Source of the DNA: Allacma fusca
Lineage: Eukaryota > Arthropoda > Collembola > Symphypleona > Sminthuridae
Direction: 5' to 3'
DNA length: 64,000 bases
NCBI GenBank assembly: GCA_947179485.1
Contig: OX359245.1
Coordinates: forward strand, 34,273,067-34,337,066
Both the position numbers and the translations under genes were made by a program. Shown in pieces: positions 31,040-44,500 of the stretch. Each line of letters opens with the position of its first letter. The stretch's first letter is position 1. Below the pieces are notes generated by a model, which worked only from the letters and a program-made list of their open reading frames with translations, did no database searches and was not told the DNA's origin.

Positions 31040-31999
31040 TGGTAAATCAACAGGCTAGCTGTAATTACCACTGCAAGTAATTCGTAATGTTTGCACAAAA
31101 TATTTTAATTATATTGGAACTGTGGCCAATTGATTGAAATCCGAATTATACGAGGCAAATACTCTTGGCTACGGATCCAATTAATTTTTGCAAAATATTT
31201 GGGTGGTTTAATAAATCCTATATTATTTTTGACCACTTCCTGTCCGTTGATTTAAACTTTCGCGGCATTGGCTTTACAATTGAAACCTTCGCGGCTCATT
31301 TCACTATATAGCAAGTCGATTCATGTACTATGTTATTTCACTATATAGCCAAGCAAGTCGGTGGTATACACAGCAATACGAAAAGCACAGCGGGCTGAAA
31401 CTCTGTCGCAGATTAGAGCTTTTTCAGCTCGCTCCGCTCGCTGTCCTTCTCGTGTATATACCAATTCCGTGCAGCATACTGGAAGCTCGCAATATTACGC
31501 AATTTTAGGTTATCACTTAAAAGCGCTAAGCATAATTATTATAAACGTTCGATATAAATCATCAAATTTGGATTAAATTAAGACTGGTAGTGAGAAAAAC
31601 TACTTTAGGTTCCAGCAATGAAGAATTTGATAATATGAGCATTTTAATGACTGAACCTGGTACACATTAGTGTGGGATTCTTATTTGGAAAAAGGAAAGA
31701 GAAAGTCCTTATTGCAACAGTTTTTATATATAACGTCAGATATATTCTCAGAATTTGCATTGCTAAAGTTATTTGCTCACTATTTTTATAATCACAAGCC
31801 TTAACATCCATACATTTGATATTTATATCCCCTGAAAATATCCTTCGGAAGTAAGGATTAATTTGTGGGCACAATGGACTTCAGTAACTATAGCAAGTGA
31901 AAAGTGTTGCGCTATTATGAATTCCTTTCATTTTTCCTATTTTAAATAATCAGTGCGGCCAGTGTCTGAGGCTTCAGTTACACGGTACAACTAAGCTAT
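31040..31999. repeat. R repeat, copy B (uninterrupted)
   Basis: Only R copy that continues directly into the downstream unit sequence without a LINE. It ends in ACAACTAAGCTAT (31987-31999), the unoccupied LINE target with one substitution, followed by TACACAAATTATAATAAC as found to the right of the LINE in A and C. It carries a 4-base insertion near its start relative to the other copies. Confidence 0.85.
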
Positions 32000-32191
32000 A
32001 CACAAATTATAATAACATAAAAAATCATTTAATCAGCATGTTGTGCTGATCCACTAAGGGTTGAAGCACCATACAGCGTTGCAACAATAAGATTTAATAA
32101 CAATGTTGGTATTAAATTGATCAAGCGATTAGTTAAATTCCACGTGTATAGCCAAATATTGAGTTTGGGAGAGAACTTTAGTGGGCTGGAG

Positions 32192-32704
32192 CAGAGATGC
32201 GCAAAGGAAATAGCCTTCCTTCAAACCTTCGAAGGCGAAAATACAGTAAAAGGTTCCCCTTCAGCAAGTCCTACTGTAGAATGAAGCCCTCTAAAAAATC
32301 TGCCTTCCTTCACCCTTCCTTCCAAAATATATACATTCATTTTTGCCTTCAGCCTTCTTCTAAAAATAGCCTTCCTTCAATTTTACAACTACAACCCGCT
32401 TAAAAACGTTTGGCACCAGCAGGATTCAGTGCCGTGAAGAGAGCGGGCAAAACGTCATTGCATATGCTATGCTTTCACGTTATAGATATTTCGTGTACCT
32501 GGAAGGCTTCACAGCCTGAGAGGGCTAATATTTAGGAAGCCTTCCTTCACAATCCTTCCTTGCAAGTTTTTGTGAAGGCTTCCTTCAGCCTTCAGAAAAA
32601 AGTATCCCCATCTTTCCATTTCTTCTGCAACGGTAAGAAAGTTACCTTTCCGCCTTCAATGAAGCCTTCTTGGAAGGCTAGCCTTCTAAGGCTGCGCATC
32701 TCTG
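32192..32704. mobile_element. hAT-like MITE type 1 (CCTTC-rich), copy B
   Basis: 513-base copy of the element at 13184-13692, with the same GGCTGGAG duplication (32184-32191 and 32705-32712). It therefore inserted before the units multiplied. Confidence 0.85.
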
Positions 32705-32832
32705 GGCTGGAGCGTTGTACCATAATTTTTTGATGATGAATTGCCAACGAGCTATATGAAACGAATTGCCCCTGTGAAGCACAGGGCTTTTAATAGTTAG
32801 TACTTATGGTCCTGTGGAACTTCAGTTTGTTT

Positions 32833-33830
32833 TAGGGCTACTCACAACTCAAGTTATTTGAACTTGAAGTTGTAATTGAAATTGAATTTTCTACTCAATT
32901 TCAGCCTAGTAGTTGTATTTGGCCATTTGTAAATCAATTTTTTAATTGACAGTCAATTACCAGAAACCAACTTATAGCTTCAATATTTGAAGTTGACAAT
33001 TACAAGTTGTAATATTTGTACAAATTGAAGTTGAATTGAAATTGACTTGAACTTGATTTAAATTGAGTCGGACAATTTAACGTGCCATTAAATACGTCTA
33101 CTTAATATCAAAATAAAATAAAAAAATTGTATATAACATGCTACTTTAGTCCTTTTCACACGTAAAATTACAGGAATCTGCACTTAATATCACTAAACTA
33201 AAACTAAGTTTCCCCGAGAAGCTCTTTAGAAATAGCCATTGTTTTTTTGCTTCAAAAACACCAAAATGGTTTTCAAACTTCAGACAAATCTAAACTCCGT
33301 CGGTGAATGCCTAATGCTTGTTTATGTCAAAGGATTTCTTTTTCGTTTTTAGTTGACTGCTTGAACCATCTTCTGAGTCTCCAGTACCAACTAAATCAAC
33401 GATTTTCTCCCTTTTCTCGCTCATATTATTAACGTTGATTAAACCCATGCATTATTTTAACGTCATTGTAGATTATGTGTGAACGAGATTTCTGGAGGTT
33501 TGAGTTGCCAACAGAGTGGCGTAGTATTTATTTTTCATTAAAAATACCGATGGATTCGCAAAATTGACGACAAATTTCTCCAACGTGCATATTTAATTTG
33601 TTCAGAAATTGCCAATTACTCAACTTCAACTGTCAACTATTTGTACTGTAGCAACTTGAAGTTGAATTGACTATGCTTCTCAAATGAAAAGCTTTATTCA
33701 ACTAATATTTTGTTTCAAATTGAAGTTGACTTCAATTTACAATTTAATTTTTTAAGTAATATGAAGTTGACTTGAAGTTTTAATTGAAATTGCAACTTGC
33801 AACTACTACTTGAAGTTATGAGGAGCCCTA
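32833..33830. mobile_element. hAT-like MITE type 2 (AAGTTGA-rich), copy B
   Basis: 998-base copy with the same ends and GTTTGTTT duplication (32825-32832 and 33831-33838). Confidence 0.82.
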
Positions 33831-35452
33831 GTTTGTTTGCACGAGTTTGTTTGGAAAAGAATTCGATTTAAGCGCATCATTATCTGGAACAAGTCCTGGT
33901 CTCTTTTGTAGTGGTAATTATATCGAATAGTACATACGGGATTTACAACCCTACTAAAACATAGATAAGTCAAATTAAATTCAACTTTTATTTGTTGTTA
34001 GTAGGTCTGCGAAATAATTTTCAAATGTTTAAGTAACACAAAATGTATTGTCCAGGGAAATTTGTTTACTGTTTAGTTCAACGTATGGTTGATCCAAGCT
34101 AGGATATTAATTACGAACTAAATATACGTAGATATGATTTGATGGATACATATAAAATATCCAACTGCAACTAGTTAAAACGTTGACCAAGTTTGTACTA
34201 AAATATGTACAGCGAACTTCCTTTTTAGTGGTTCCTTTGGGATGACAAAATGCCTGCCAATATACGAGGACGCCATTATATCCTACAACTATATAATGTA
34301 AATGTAATAGGGAATATTTAAACATGCCAATATAAAGGGAATGATGTCTAAGCGGAAACCGCTGGATAGGAAATTCCCTGTAAGCAATTTAATCTTAAAA
34401 AACAAAACCCGGCGATAATAAAATAAAATAATGAAATCAATGGAATTTCACTCAATTCTCTAAATATCTCTCCTTATAGGTTTTTTATTACGTGTAAACA
34501 AATTCCTCTGGTTTCTACTTTTCCGATTTCGTGGTGTCTTAATTTTATCTAACATGCACTAAAATTCAAACCTCATCTAGGGCAAAATGAAGCGACAAAT
34601 GGCATTGTAAAAAGGTCCATAAATGCTTGAATGAATTAAACGGTCTTCTTCGACATAAATGGGGTTCTGACGGGGATCGGATGTTTGTGGGAAGATTTTT
34701 CACAGGTAATAAATATTTTTTGCAAGGAAAAGCAACTGAAGTAACCTCTCTGAGTAACATTACTCAGATCTATTGCTAGGAAATCCTGACAAAGTTATCT
34801 TTCTCCAATACGAAACAACTAACATTGAAGTAAAAGCAACAAAAACATCAGCTAAAACCCGAATATCATTTCCGTTCTTTCATAATTTCGAATGACCTTC
34901 AAACCATGGAATTTGTAAAGTTTAAGGAATCGTAAGGAATCGTAAGGAATCGTAGTGTAAGAAAGTCGGCAAAGTTCCTGCACCCTGAAATTGAAATTTT
35001 GGTATTTATATTATTTATATATTTGAATATAATTGTAAGTAGTCACCATCGACCGAACCACGAACTTCCAGGCGTTCCTGGCCATTAGACGTTTCGGGTG
35101 TTTTGGGTACGGAAAGGTGAAATTAGCAACAGAGATGGCGCTTGTATTTCAGCTATCATAATCCGGCTCGGATAATTATCACAAGAGATATCTGTCAGAA
35201 AATACCTCAATAAATATATTATATTCGTTGTCAGTACGAAACCCTTTAACAATGCACATTTTCTCGCAAGAATTGATTACAAAAACTGCCAGATACGAAA
35301 GTTTCACTTTCCCCCACCTGCAAAGGCGGTTTGCGTATAAATTCATGCTCCGCAAGGATTTTTAAATTATATTAGAATGGATTCCAAACAAACAAACAAT
35401 TTAAATTTGAAAAATAATTGAGTATAAGTATATTATAAGTATCATTTCAGAC

Positions 35453-35828
35453 TCACATAAATAAATTTTAGAACCTCAACGTGGGTCAAAGAGAATTAGC
35501 ATATGATTGCAGTCTTCAACATGTCATAACATCTACTTGAAGATAAAATAAACTGGAAGTTTTTACCAATTAATTTGGTTTATTTAATGCCCCTAATGCT
35601 ATGGACTAACGAAATTGAACGCAAACATAAATTTTAAGTAATATAATCTTTAAACTGGAAATGAAGTGATCCATTATTACGTTTTATATAATCCCACTAT
35701 GAGAAATACTACAACTGCTATTTAGGGCTATGCTGGAGCATCATTGATTAGGTCAAACAAAATTTAGAAAGAAATTATTAGGCACAGAAGAACTCACTCG
35801 TTCAAGAGTATTCTACCGTCGCGACAAG
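35453..35828. other. Unit B-only sequence upstream of Gr start
   Basis: Start of a stretch of about 612 bases absent from units A and C. The Gr frame is open upstream to 35748. Its translation around 35750-35880 contains HHLRNC-type Cys/His residues reminiscent of the BED/transposase part of hAT proteins, so exon 1 may be fused to old transposon sequence. This is a weak resemblance only. Confidence 0.35.
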
Positions 35829-37515
35829 ATGCTACACCATTTAAGGAATTGTCCTGCCTCCAAACAAATTTCAAAAAATATGATTCAGCACTGGAACGCT
35901 CTAAAGTCGTTCTTTTATAAAGACTCCAGAGTACCTAGGGGTAAATCCACTGCTGCTGCAACCACAAACGCAAAACAAAGATTAATTCGGTATTTTGGAA
36001 AGGTTTTCAAATTACCTCAATATACAAAAATTTTGCCAATCGATTGGAACGACGAGCTAAACTACCCTGAGCTTTCGATATCAAAATTTCGAGTTGTAAC
36101 ATTTCGGTTGTACATATTAATGGGCGTCATTCACGTCACAGCCTTAGGATACCATTTATTTCTACTTGTTTTAAGTTCAAATAAACTGAAAAACCACGAG
36201 ATATTTTACTTGTCATATATTTCTGTAAGTGCATGCTTCTGCGTGACTCTGGGGCTACATTTGACGTATATTTACCAGGATGTTCCAACATTTTACAGAC
36301 AAGTGATTGAATTCACCCAGCGATTTCATTGTAAGTAAATTTAAGGACTACGTGTAATTTTTTGTTGGGTTAGTTGGCTCCAGCTACTTTTTGTATATTC
36401 GATATATTGGACTATTCGGTCAATAAATTTTTAAGAATTTATCCCTTAAAAATATTCACATTTTGTAATTTATGTTTTCTAAAACTTGAAGCCCAACCTG
36501 CTAGTTTGACCAAAAAAAAGACTTCATTCAATTTTGTGGAACAACTTCATTATTTTCGATATCTTATCGATTATCTTAACTTTCCCCGAGAGATATTGCA
36601 TGTTCAAAACAATGAAGTGATGTGATTACAGGCATGTTATATTTTATATATTTCAGCTTTGTACGAATCAGAAAAGGTGGAACGAATTTTAAAAAAATAT
36701 GAAGAATATTTTGTTTCCTGTAATTACCTTGCGATCCCAACGTTAGCGTCAGCTCCTTGTATGTCTTATATATCTTATTTGCCTCCAAACCTGTTTCTGG
36801 TGGAAAAACCAATCCAGGACGTGGTTCAAATTTTAAAGGTTTGCACTTCATTTTTCCTGAATTTCATGGTGGTCATAACTGCTTACGTAGTTATGATGCT
36901 GCTTGCATTTGGAGTAGCCTTTCCATCGTTGGTGTTTACAAATGGAGTACTGAACGTTATTGGGTATGTCATTTCACCCTTACTGCGCTAACCCATACAA
37001 AACGAATGTGGGGCATATATTTACCACATCTAGATTTATCATTAAAAGGGATCTTAATCATATTTTTATTTTGTAGGGCCAGTGAATATTTGAATTTGAA
37101 AGAATTTCATGCGGTTCACATGGCATTGCAAGTATTATTTACTCGAATCAACGGAATGTTTTCCAGGATCACTTTTCCCTGTCAAGCTTCCCTTATTGTG
37201 GTTTCTATAATCTCGTTATTTGGTTTTACTAAATTCGGTAATATTCCGGCTAAAATTGTAATGTTTATATTCGCATGGTGTAATCTAAACTCAGTGATTA
37301 TTTTCAATGGGGTGGCCGGAGGTATAAATGAGAAATCTCATCAGGCCATCATATATTGGAGGATTAGAAATAAAAGCCAGTTGTGGAAAAGGAGACTAGC
37401 AGCGTTACAACCACTAAAACTGCGGTGTCGTTCTGCGTTTTACTACGACAAACTGGTGGTGGTGACCGTTTTGAGAGTCATTATGGAGAACTATATTGAT
37501 TTGCTGCTTACGTGA
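35829..37515 (+). CDS. Gr-like 7-TM chemoreceptor, complete copy, unit B
   Basis: Model: exon 1 35829-36330, intron with GTAAGT...TTTCAG, exon 2 36657-36963, intron with GTATGT...TTGTAG, exon 3 37077-37515. The phases join cleanly to 415 codons plus stop. The N-terminus is polar with a KLPQY...LPIDWNDEL stretch. Hydrophobic segments lie near FRLYILMGVIHVTALGYHL, FYLSYISVSACFCVTLGL, in exon 2 (two to three) and in exon 3 (SLIVVSIISLFGF, IVMFIFAWCNLNSVIIF). It ends VLRVIMENYIDLLLT. Length and topology fit arthropod gustatory receptors (ligand-gated channels with a cytoplasmic N-terminus); the classic C-terminal TYhhhhhQF motif is not obvious. The start is uncertain: ATG 35880 is an alternative. 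Confidence 0.65.
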
Positions 37516-38075
37516 TGCTTGCAACTTCGTTCTTAGAGAATTGTAATTTTACGGATAGATAAAAATTGCAGTATTTGTTATTTGTCATTTTAAATACCAT
37601 TCAACTATGTGTTAAGTTTAATACAAATATTAAAAATATTAACTATAATATTTGATTTTTCCGGGGGTTCTCACGTTTAAACAAATTTACAAAGTTTACA
37701 TAATTAATAGGGGTATTAGTTTCACATGCCTTAGAGTGAATTTGGATATAAAGTTAAATTACGACCAGTGTTTGAGTAGTGCATACGGGACACGATAGCT
37801 TTTATGTGTCTGTTAATCTATAAGCATAAAATGCTTTGTATATATCAACAATAAAATACTAGTTAATATGTATTCTTCGCCAAATTAACTCTCATTCCTT
37901 GCTTAAACTACATATCTAGCAATTGCAACCATAAAAACTGTCTCGAAAATTTAATAATCCGGGATACTCATTGTATTGGAATCACGCCATTTCAAATAAC
38001 TGCAGCTGTGGCATAAATGCTTCTTAGACATGCATAAACAAGTTACGTATTCATTCTATCAAAATTTGTACATAT
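37516..38075 (+). other. 3' flank of Gr-like gene, unit B
   Basis: Non-coding; AATAAAATAC near 37850 is a polyadenylation candidate. Confidence 0.5.
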
Positions 38076-38083
38076 GTAGAATG

Positions 38084-38437
38084 CAGTGGTCGGATTGTTG
38101 TAAATCTCCCTGGAATATCATTTCAGAATTTCCGTGCTCACTATTATCTCCCTGCTGGTAGGTCCTCAACGATTTCAAAACATCCCTGTTGGCAAAAAAA
38201 TCCCTTACAAGACGTGAAATCCCTGCCAAATTAGGCCGATCAAGCCAAGAATCCCTGTTTACTTAACAAATTTCCCTGAAACGCGTCAACAAATTTGAAA
38301 ATCCCTGAAACAAAAACGTCAACGGTTTTAAAAATCCCTGTTCGTAAAAATAAATCCCTTCCCTTTGAGATTTTCCCTGCCAGAGATACAGTATATTGTT
38401 TCCCTGAAAGAATCTTCCTACAAAAATCCGACCCCTG
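38084..38437. mobile_element. hAT-like MITE type 3 (GGTCGG ends), unit B
   Basis: 354 bases, ends CAGTGGTCGGATTGTTG and CAAAAATCCGACCCCTG, with a perfect 8-base duplication GTAGAATG (38076-38083 and 38438-38445). Confidence 0.9.
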
Positions 38438-38725
38438 GTAGAATGTACAAGGATTTTAAATTTTCCTGTGAAATTCTTCGTAAATTCCATTGACTTGATT
38501 TTCAATGCAAACTTGACAAATGACTAGTTCTAAAACGTCGCAGTGATTCTGCATTTCTACACCAACGACAGTAAATTCGATTGGAAAAAATGAATGATGT
38601 TATATGAATACAATATAATGAGATTCACTATAGACATTCACGAATTCCTGCTAAAGTTTATTGCATTACACTGTCTATTTCAAGAAAGCAAGATATGTAA
38701 TTTGCAGATTTAAGCTTGCTGTAAT

Positions 38726-39502
38726 TAGAGTATTTCGATTGAAAATGGGCTTCAGTATTTGCCCGCCCACCTGAAAATGCCCAAAATACCTGCCTGCATG
38801 CCCAAATTGGGCAAGCAGGCAGCTTTTGAATTGCCCTTCATGAAGCTGAATTTTATACTCAGTTTATTCTACATCACTATTGTCTGCAGTTTGCAACGAT
38901 CAGCCAAAAATTGCTCGGGCAAAAACCAATGTACATACCCCATACAGGTCCCCCAAATGTTGTTTGCAGTTTTATGATGTATAAAACAATTACCGTATGG
39001 GTTCAAATTTTAGCCGAAAAGACACTTCTGATAGCAGTGATATAATTACGCAGATGTATGGGGGTATGTTCCCAGGTGGTGGAAGTTCATTTTACATCAT
39101 CTGCAGTTTGAAAAAATGGTTCCTGGAATAATTTAATTTATAGCCGTATCGTGTACAGGTGTTTCACAATTTGTAATGTTCAATATGACCTATGGTATCC
39201 AAACGTAGTTCATCACCGGTTGAATACACTTCGTCAACATAATGGCATAAATCTAATAAAATTTTAAAGTTAATTTCGAACGCTTTCAATCCAAACTCAC
39301 AAAGAAATCTTCAAATCCATTGTCAATTTGTATAGATTGTGCAATTTTATTCCACGATTCTGCCCAAAATGCCCAATTTGTCCTCGATGAAAATGCCCAA
39401 AACGCCCTTGCCAAAATGCCCTATTATGCAATGAAAATGCCCTGGCGTTTTGGACGGGCAAGTGGCCCAAAATGCGAGGCATTTTCAAATCGACATTCCC
39501 TA
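38726..39502. mobile_element. hAT-like MITE type 4 (AAATGCCC-rich), unit B
   Basis: 777-base copy with flanks GCTGTAAT (38718-38725) and GCTGTCAT (39503-39510). It is nearly identical to the unit A copy. Confidence 0.8.
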
Positions 39503-39952
39503 GCTGTCATTATAATAATTTTCCCCATTAAATAATATTCGCTGCAAAAATAGCTGTAGAAATGTTAATTGTTATATAATCAAATAAATTCGAATCAATA
39601 TTTCGTAACATGTTTATATTCCAACGATTTCAAGTGGAAACTAGTTTATGGTAGAACAAATAAATTTTACATAATTTTTGTTACAAGTTTAGGATATTTT
39701 TATATTGTTACTGCAATTGATCAATTCTACCTCAGCCAATTTTCTGCCCCTCAGCCATTTCTATTCGTACCAGAACATTGGATTATCTGATACCCTGTTG
39801 CTTGTGGAAAATATTTGTACACAAGTACAAAAAAATGTCGTACTTCAATACATGTAATCCCTAAATTTAAAATAAAAAACAAAGTACTATCAAAAATAAA
39901 TGTTAAGAAATGATGGGACTTATAAAAGAAATAAGTTCACAATTACATTTAA

Positions 39953-40907
39953 TGGTAAATCAACAGGCTAGCTGTACCACTGCAAGTAATTCGTAATGTT
40001 TGCACAAAATATTTTAATTATATTGGAACTGTGGCCAATTGATTGAAATCCGAATTATACGAGGCAAATACTCTTGGCTACGGATCCAATTTATTTTTGC
40101 AAAATATTTGGGTGGTTTAATAAATCCTATATTATTTTTGAACACTTCCTGTCCGTTGTTTTAAACTTTCGCGGCATTGGCTTGACAATTGAAACCTTCG
40201 CGGCTCATTTTACTATATAGCAAGTCGATTCATGTACTATGTTATTTCACTATATAGCCAAGCAAGTCGGTGGTATACACAGCAATACGAAAAGCACAGC
40301 GGGCTGAAACTCTGTCGCAGATTAGAGCTTTTTCAGCTCGCTCCGCTCGCTGTGCTTCTCGTGTATATACCAACTCCTTGCAGCATCCTGGAAGCTCGCA
40401 ATATTACGCAATCTTAGGTTATCACTTAAAAGCGCTAAGCATAATTATTATAAACGTTCGATATAAATCATCAAATTTGGATTAAATTAAGACTGGTAGT
40501 GAGAAAAACAACTTCAGGTTCCAGCAATGAAGAATTTGATAATATGAGCATTTTAATGACTGAACCTGGTACACATTAGTGTGGGATTCTTATTTGGAAA
40601 AAGAAAATGAAAGTACTTATTGCAACAGTTTTTATATATAACGTCAGCTATATTCTCAGAATTTGCATTGCTAAAGTTATTTGCTCACTATTTTTATAAT
40701 CACAAGCCTTAACATCCATACATTTGATATTTATATCCCCTGAAAATATCCTTCGGAAGTAAGGATTAATTTGTGGGCACAATGGACTTCAGTAACTATA
40801 GCAAGTGAAAAGTGTTGCGCTATTATGAATTCCTTTCATTTTTCCTATTTTAAATAATCAGTGCGGCCAGTGTCTGAGGCTTCAGTTACACGGTACAACT
40901 GAGCTAT
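39953..40907. repeat. R repeat, copy C1
   Basis: Complete R copy at the start of unit C, nearly identical to copy A1. It is followed by the LINE 3' fragment and BEL/Pao. Confidence 0.85.
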
Positions 40908-41018
40908 TCAATTCAATTTAATTCAATTCAATTTATTAAGGATTCTCTTCGGGCGGCGCCCATATCATCCGTACATTAATCAAAGATTTTAAAAATAATA
41001 AGATAAAGTAAATGTGAG
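40908..41018 (-). mobile_element. LINE 3' end fragment (copy C)
   Basis: Counterpart of 709-819 in unit C, ending at the BEL/Pao LTR at 41019. It matches 48219-48329 of the full LINE. Confidence 0.8.
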
Positions 41019-41499
41019 TGTTCCAATTGGGAACGGGTTCTATATTATAAGAAAACAGGAAAACCAAATAAACCCTTGATTCACCAAATACTAAATTCTC
41101 AAGTCGCCTTGAATTTATTTAAGAGCAAAACAAATTACAAACCGATACACAAAAGGCGAGAAGGGCGAATAATCACTCAGATTTTCTTGTCCCATAATAA
41201 TCCTAGGTACAATTTTCTTAGCCAATAAATTTAGGTCGCTAGGACGCTACGAGAACATTACACATACCGATTACCAATCAATCACAATAAGCACTATCAC
41301 ATGATGAACTTGATGACTCAACAATATTAACAGAATTAATAACTTACTGAGCTATATGGTAATACTAAGACAAAAAATTAGAAACTATAGTAACACAATA
41401 CAATTCAATCACCGCTCACAATCATACGATTCAAATTCTCCACGATGTGAAGAGTCACGTCGACGTGAGTATAGGTGGCTACACTCTACAGTTCTAACA
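41019..41499 (-). repeat. BEL/Pao 3' LTR, copy C
   Basis: 481 bases. It matches the right LTR at the two positions where the unit A left LTR differs. Confidence 0.9.
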
Positions 41500-41577
41500 T
41501 ACTCCCACCATTTGATTTTAATTATTACAAATCAAATATTATAATTAATTACAAATATATTAATGACACTAAACGAA

Positions 41578-44500
41578 TCAATGACTTCTTTCTTCCACTG
41601 GAACCTCCAAAGGAAATAGTCGTTGCACCGGACGGATTATTTCTCCCGATGCCGTTCTAAGCCTGACAACTCGAACTATTCCGTCTTTACCAGGAAACAG
41701 TTCGATTACTCGTGCCAAGGGCCAGTTGATTCGCTTCTTATTGTCTTGCTCCAACAAAACAATGTCGCCAATCTTCATAGATCCACGGAATCTTTTCGCT
41801 TCGAAGCGATGCACCAAAGTACTTAAGTACTCTGACCGAAATCTACCTCTGAAATGGTCCCGCAATCTTGATTGATACTTCAGTCTTCTGTTCAGCGACT
41901 TCGAATCCACCTCGTCCAACTCGGGAAGACCTGATTCACGGACCTCACGAAGTAGCATCGCTGGAGTTAAGGGAATCAAATCATCACTGTCTTCGGATAC
42001 ATAGATCAAAGGTCTAGAATTAAGAACAGATTCACAATCACAAAGAACAGTTAGCAATTCTTCATAGTTGAGACACGCCCGCCCCAACACTCGCTTCAAA
42101 ATGTTTTTGATGAGCCCGATCAGACGCTCCCACCATCCACCCCACCACGGAGCACTTGGAGGATTAAATCTCCAATCGATTAGATGAATGGAGTGGCTCT
42201 TCCCCAAACTTGATTCATAGACTTTCTCCCAATCCACAGTCTTAAACAGGTTCTTCGATCCTTGGAAACCGAGACCATTATCTGTATAGATTATCTTCGG
42301 TCGTCCCCTCCTTGCTACAAAACGTCTAAGAGACTGGAGAAACGACTCCGTGGAAAGAGACTGAACAAGTTCGAGATGAAGAGCACGATAGACATCACAA
42401 GTAAACACCACAATCCAAGACTTCTCACCCTTCCGCAAGTAAAGTGGGCCAGCCATGTCGATCCCGGTAACTTCGAACGCAGCAGCAGAACGAATCCTTT
42501 CGACAGGAAGAGGAGCTGGAGCGGTCTTGATCTTAGTGCAATCAAATCTTCGACACTTCGTACAGTTAACTACAACCTTACGAATGGTTCTTCTAGCTTG
42601 AGGAATCCAGAATCTTTCCCTCAGGTTGCTTATCACCATTTGAACTCCAGCATGCGATAATTCTTCGTGTACTTTCTTAATCAACAATACAACAGCTGGA
42701 TGATCCCCAGGTAACAACACGGGGAGCCTAAAGTTCTTTTTATCCCGTCGTCGTAACAACTTCGTGACGACACGATATAGTCCATCATCAAATAACTGTA
42801 CATTTAGCTGCTTGAATATTTGTGATTTGTCACAATACGTTTCTGCTTGAATCAACTTAAACAAACTCATCTCAGCAGTACGCAGTTCTTTATCATTCAA
42901 ATGTTTCAATAAATTATTTCCATGTCTACAGTTAGCAACAAATCTAAGAACCCAAGCAATTCTTCTTACAACCTTCCAGTAGCTTGTCAGTCCACTGTAA
43001 TACCAGTCAGCTGGTCCAGTCGACTGGACAGTATTTGTCACCACTGACTTCATTACCTCGCTTCTGATGATTTCTTCATCTGGGACTGGATCAGAATTTG
43101 GCCACGTATCTGGATCTAATTTAAGCCAGTTTGGACCACACCACCAACTACTTCGAAGTAGACGAGAAGATGAGCATCCTCTGGAAGGAAGGTCAGCTGG
43201 GTTCATTTCACCTGGAACGTGATTCCACGATGAGGGAATTGTCAACTCTCTGATCTCCTTCACACGATTCTTCACAAAAACTCCCCACTGGTTCTGCTTT
43301 TTGATCCAACAAAGGGCATTACTTGAGTCTGACCAGTAAGTAAAAGGAATGTCCGAACAATTTATTGCAGTCTTAACAGATTCAGCTAGTCTGGCACCAA
43401 TACAACAAGCCATCAACTCTAATCTAGGAATGGTAATTTTCTTCATTGGAGCCACACGCACCTTAGCAGATACCAACTGTACTGACACCGTATTCATCGT
43501 GTGGACACGAAGGAAAACCACTGCAGCGTAAGCATAGGAACTTGCATCCACAAATACATGAAATGAGAGTTTACAATCAGAAACAGTACCGACTAACCAC
43601 CTTGGTATCTTGATTTTCTTCAACTCCGCAACCTGTTCTGACCATCGATGAAACTCATTAGTGATCTCTTCAGGTAGCTCGTCGTCCCATCCCAACTTGA
43701 GTGACCAAGATTTTTGAAGTAGTAACTTCGGAACTACAGTGACTGGGCACGTGAAACCAATGGGATCGAAGACACGGTGAGCGCACGACAAAATTACTCT
43801 TTTCGTCACCTTTGTGCCGACGCAAACTACATTGTCCACAGCAACAGTAAGAGTATCAGCCACAGTACACCAAGACAACCCCAACACCGATACATCGGAA
43901 TTAGTAGTGGAGTTTGCCAAATCGTCTTGGTTCCACCTCCAATCTCTAAGGTTAAAATGTCCTTTCGAAAGGAGTCTCACAGATTCACAAATGAATGCAT
44001 TTAGTTCATCTTTATTATTCACGCTGGTCACACAGTTGTCAACATAAAGAGAGTCTAAGAGTTTGTTAGCAATAGTTTTTTCATTTTCACTAACCTCACG
44101 TAAGTGTTTGTTCAGTGTAGCTGCCAGAAGAAACGGACTTGAAGACACGCCAAATACAACTCGACGATGACGATACTTTCTTATCCTCTCAAAGCCAGGC
44201 TCCCACCATAGGAATCTGAGAAAATTCCTGTCGACAGGAGCAACGGATAGCTGCAAGAACGCCTTTTCAATATCTGAAATAACCCCAAATCTTCTTAACC
44301 TGAACCTCAAAAGGATGGTAGGGATTAACTCCAACATATTTACACCCTTCTCCAGGCAGTCATTTAGGGAAGGCTTGTTCTTCAACTTGGCCGAAGCATC
44401 AAACACAGGGCGGATCTTCGTGGTTGCACTACTCTCCTTGATGACGGGTCGGTGAGGCAGGTAGTGCCCAAAATCATCCAATTCTTTGGTCGGCACTTCC

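Larger units (their letters stand above)
31040..39952. repeat. Tandem unit B (simplest copy, empty-site reference)
   Basis: Second copy of the tandem unit, about 8.9 kb. It has one R repeat, the same four hAT-like MITEs and the only Gr-like gene with its 5' coding part. It lacks BEL/Pao, LINE, gypsy and copia, so it supplies the pre-insertion sequence for each of these. The sequence just before its R repeat (short AAGTTCACAATTAC-type junction ending at 31039) recurs before the R repeat of unit C, marking the unit boundary. Confidence 0.85.
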
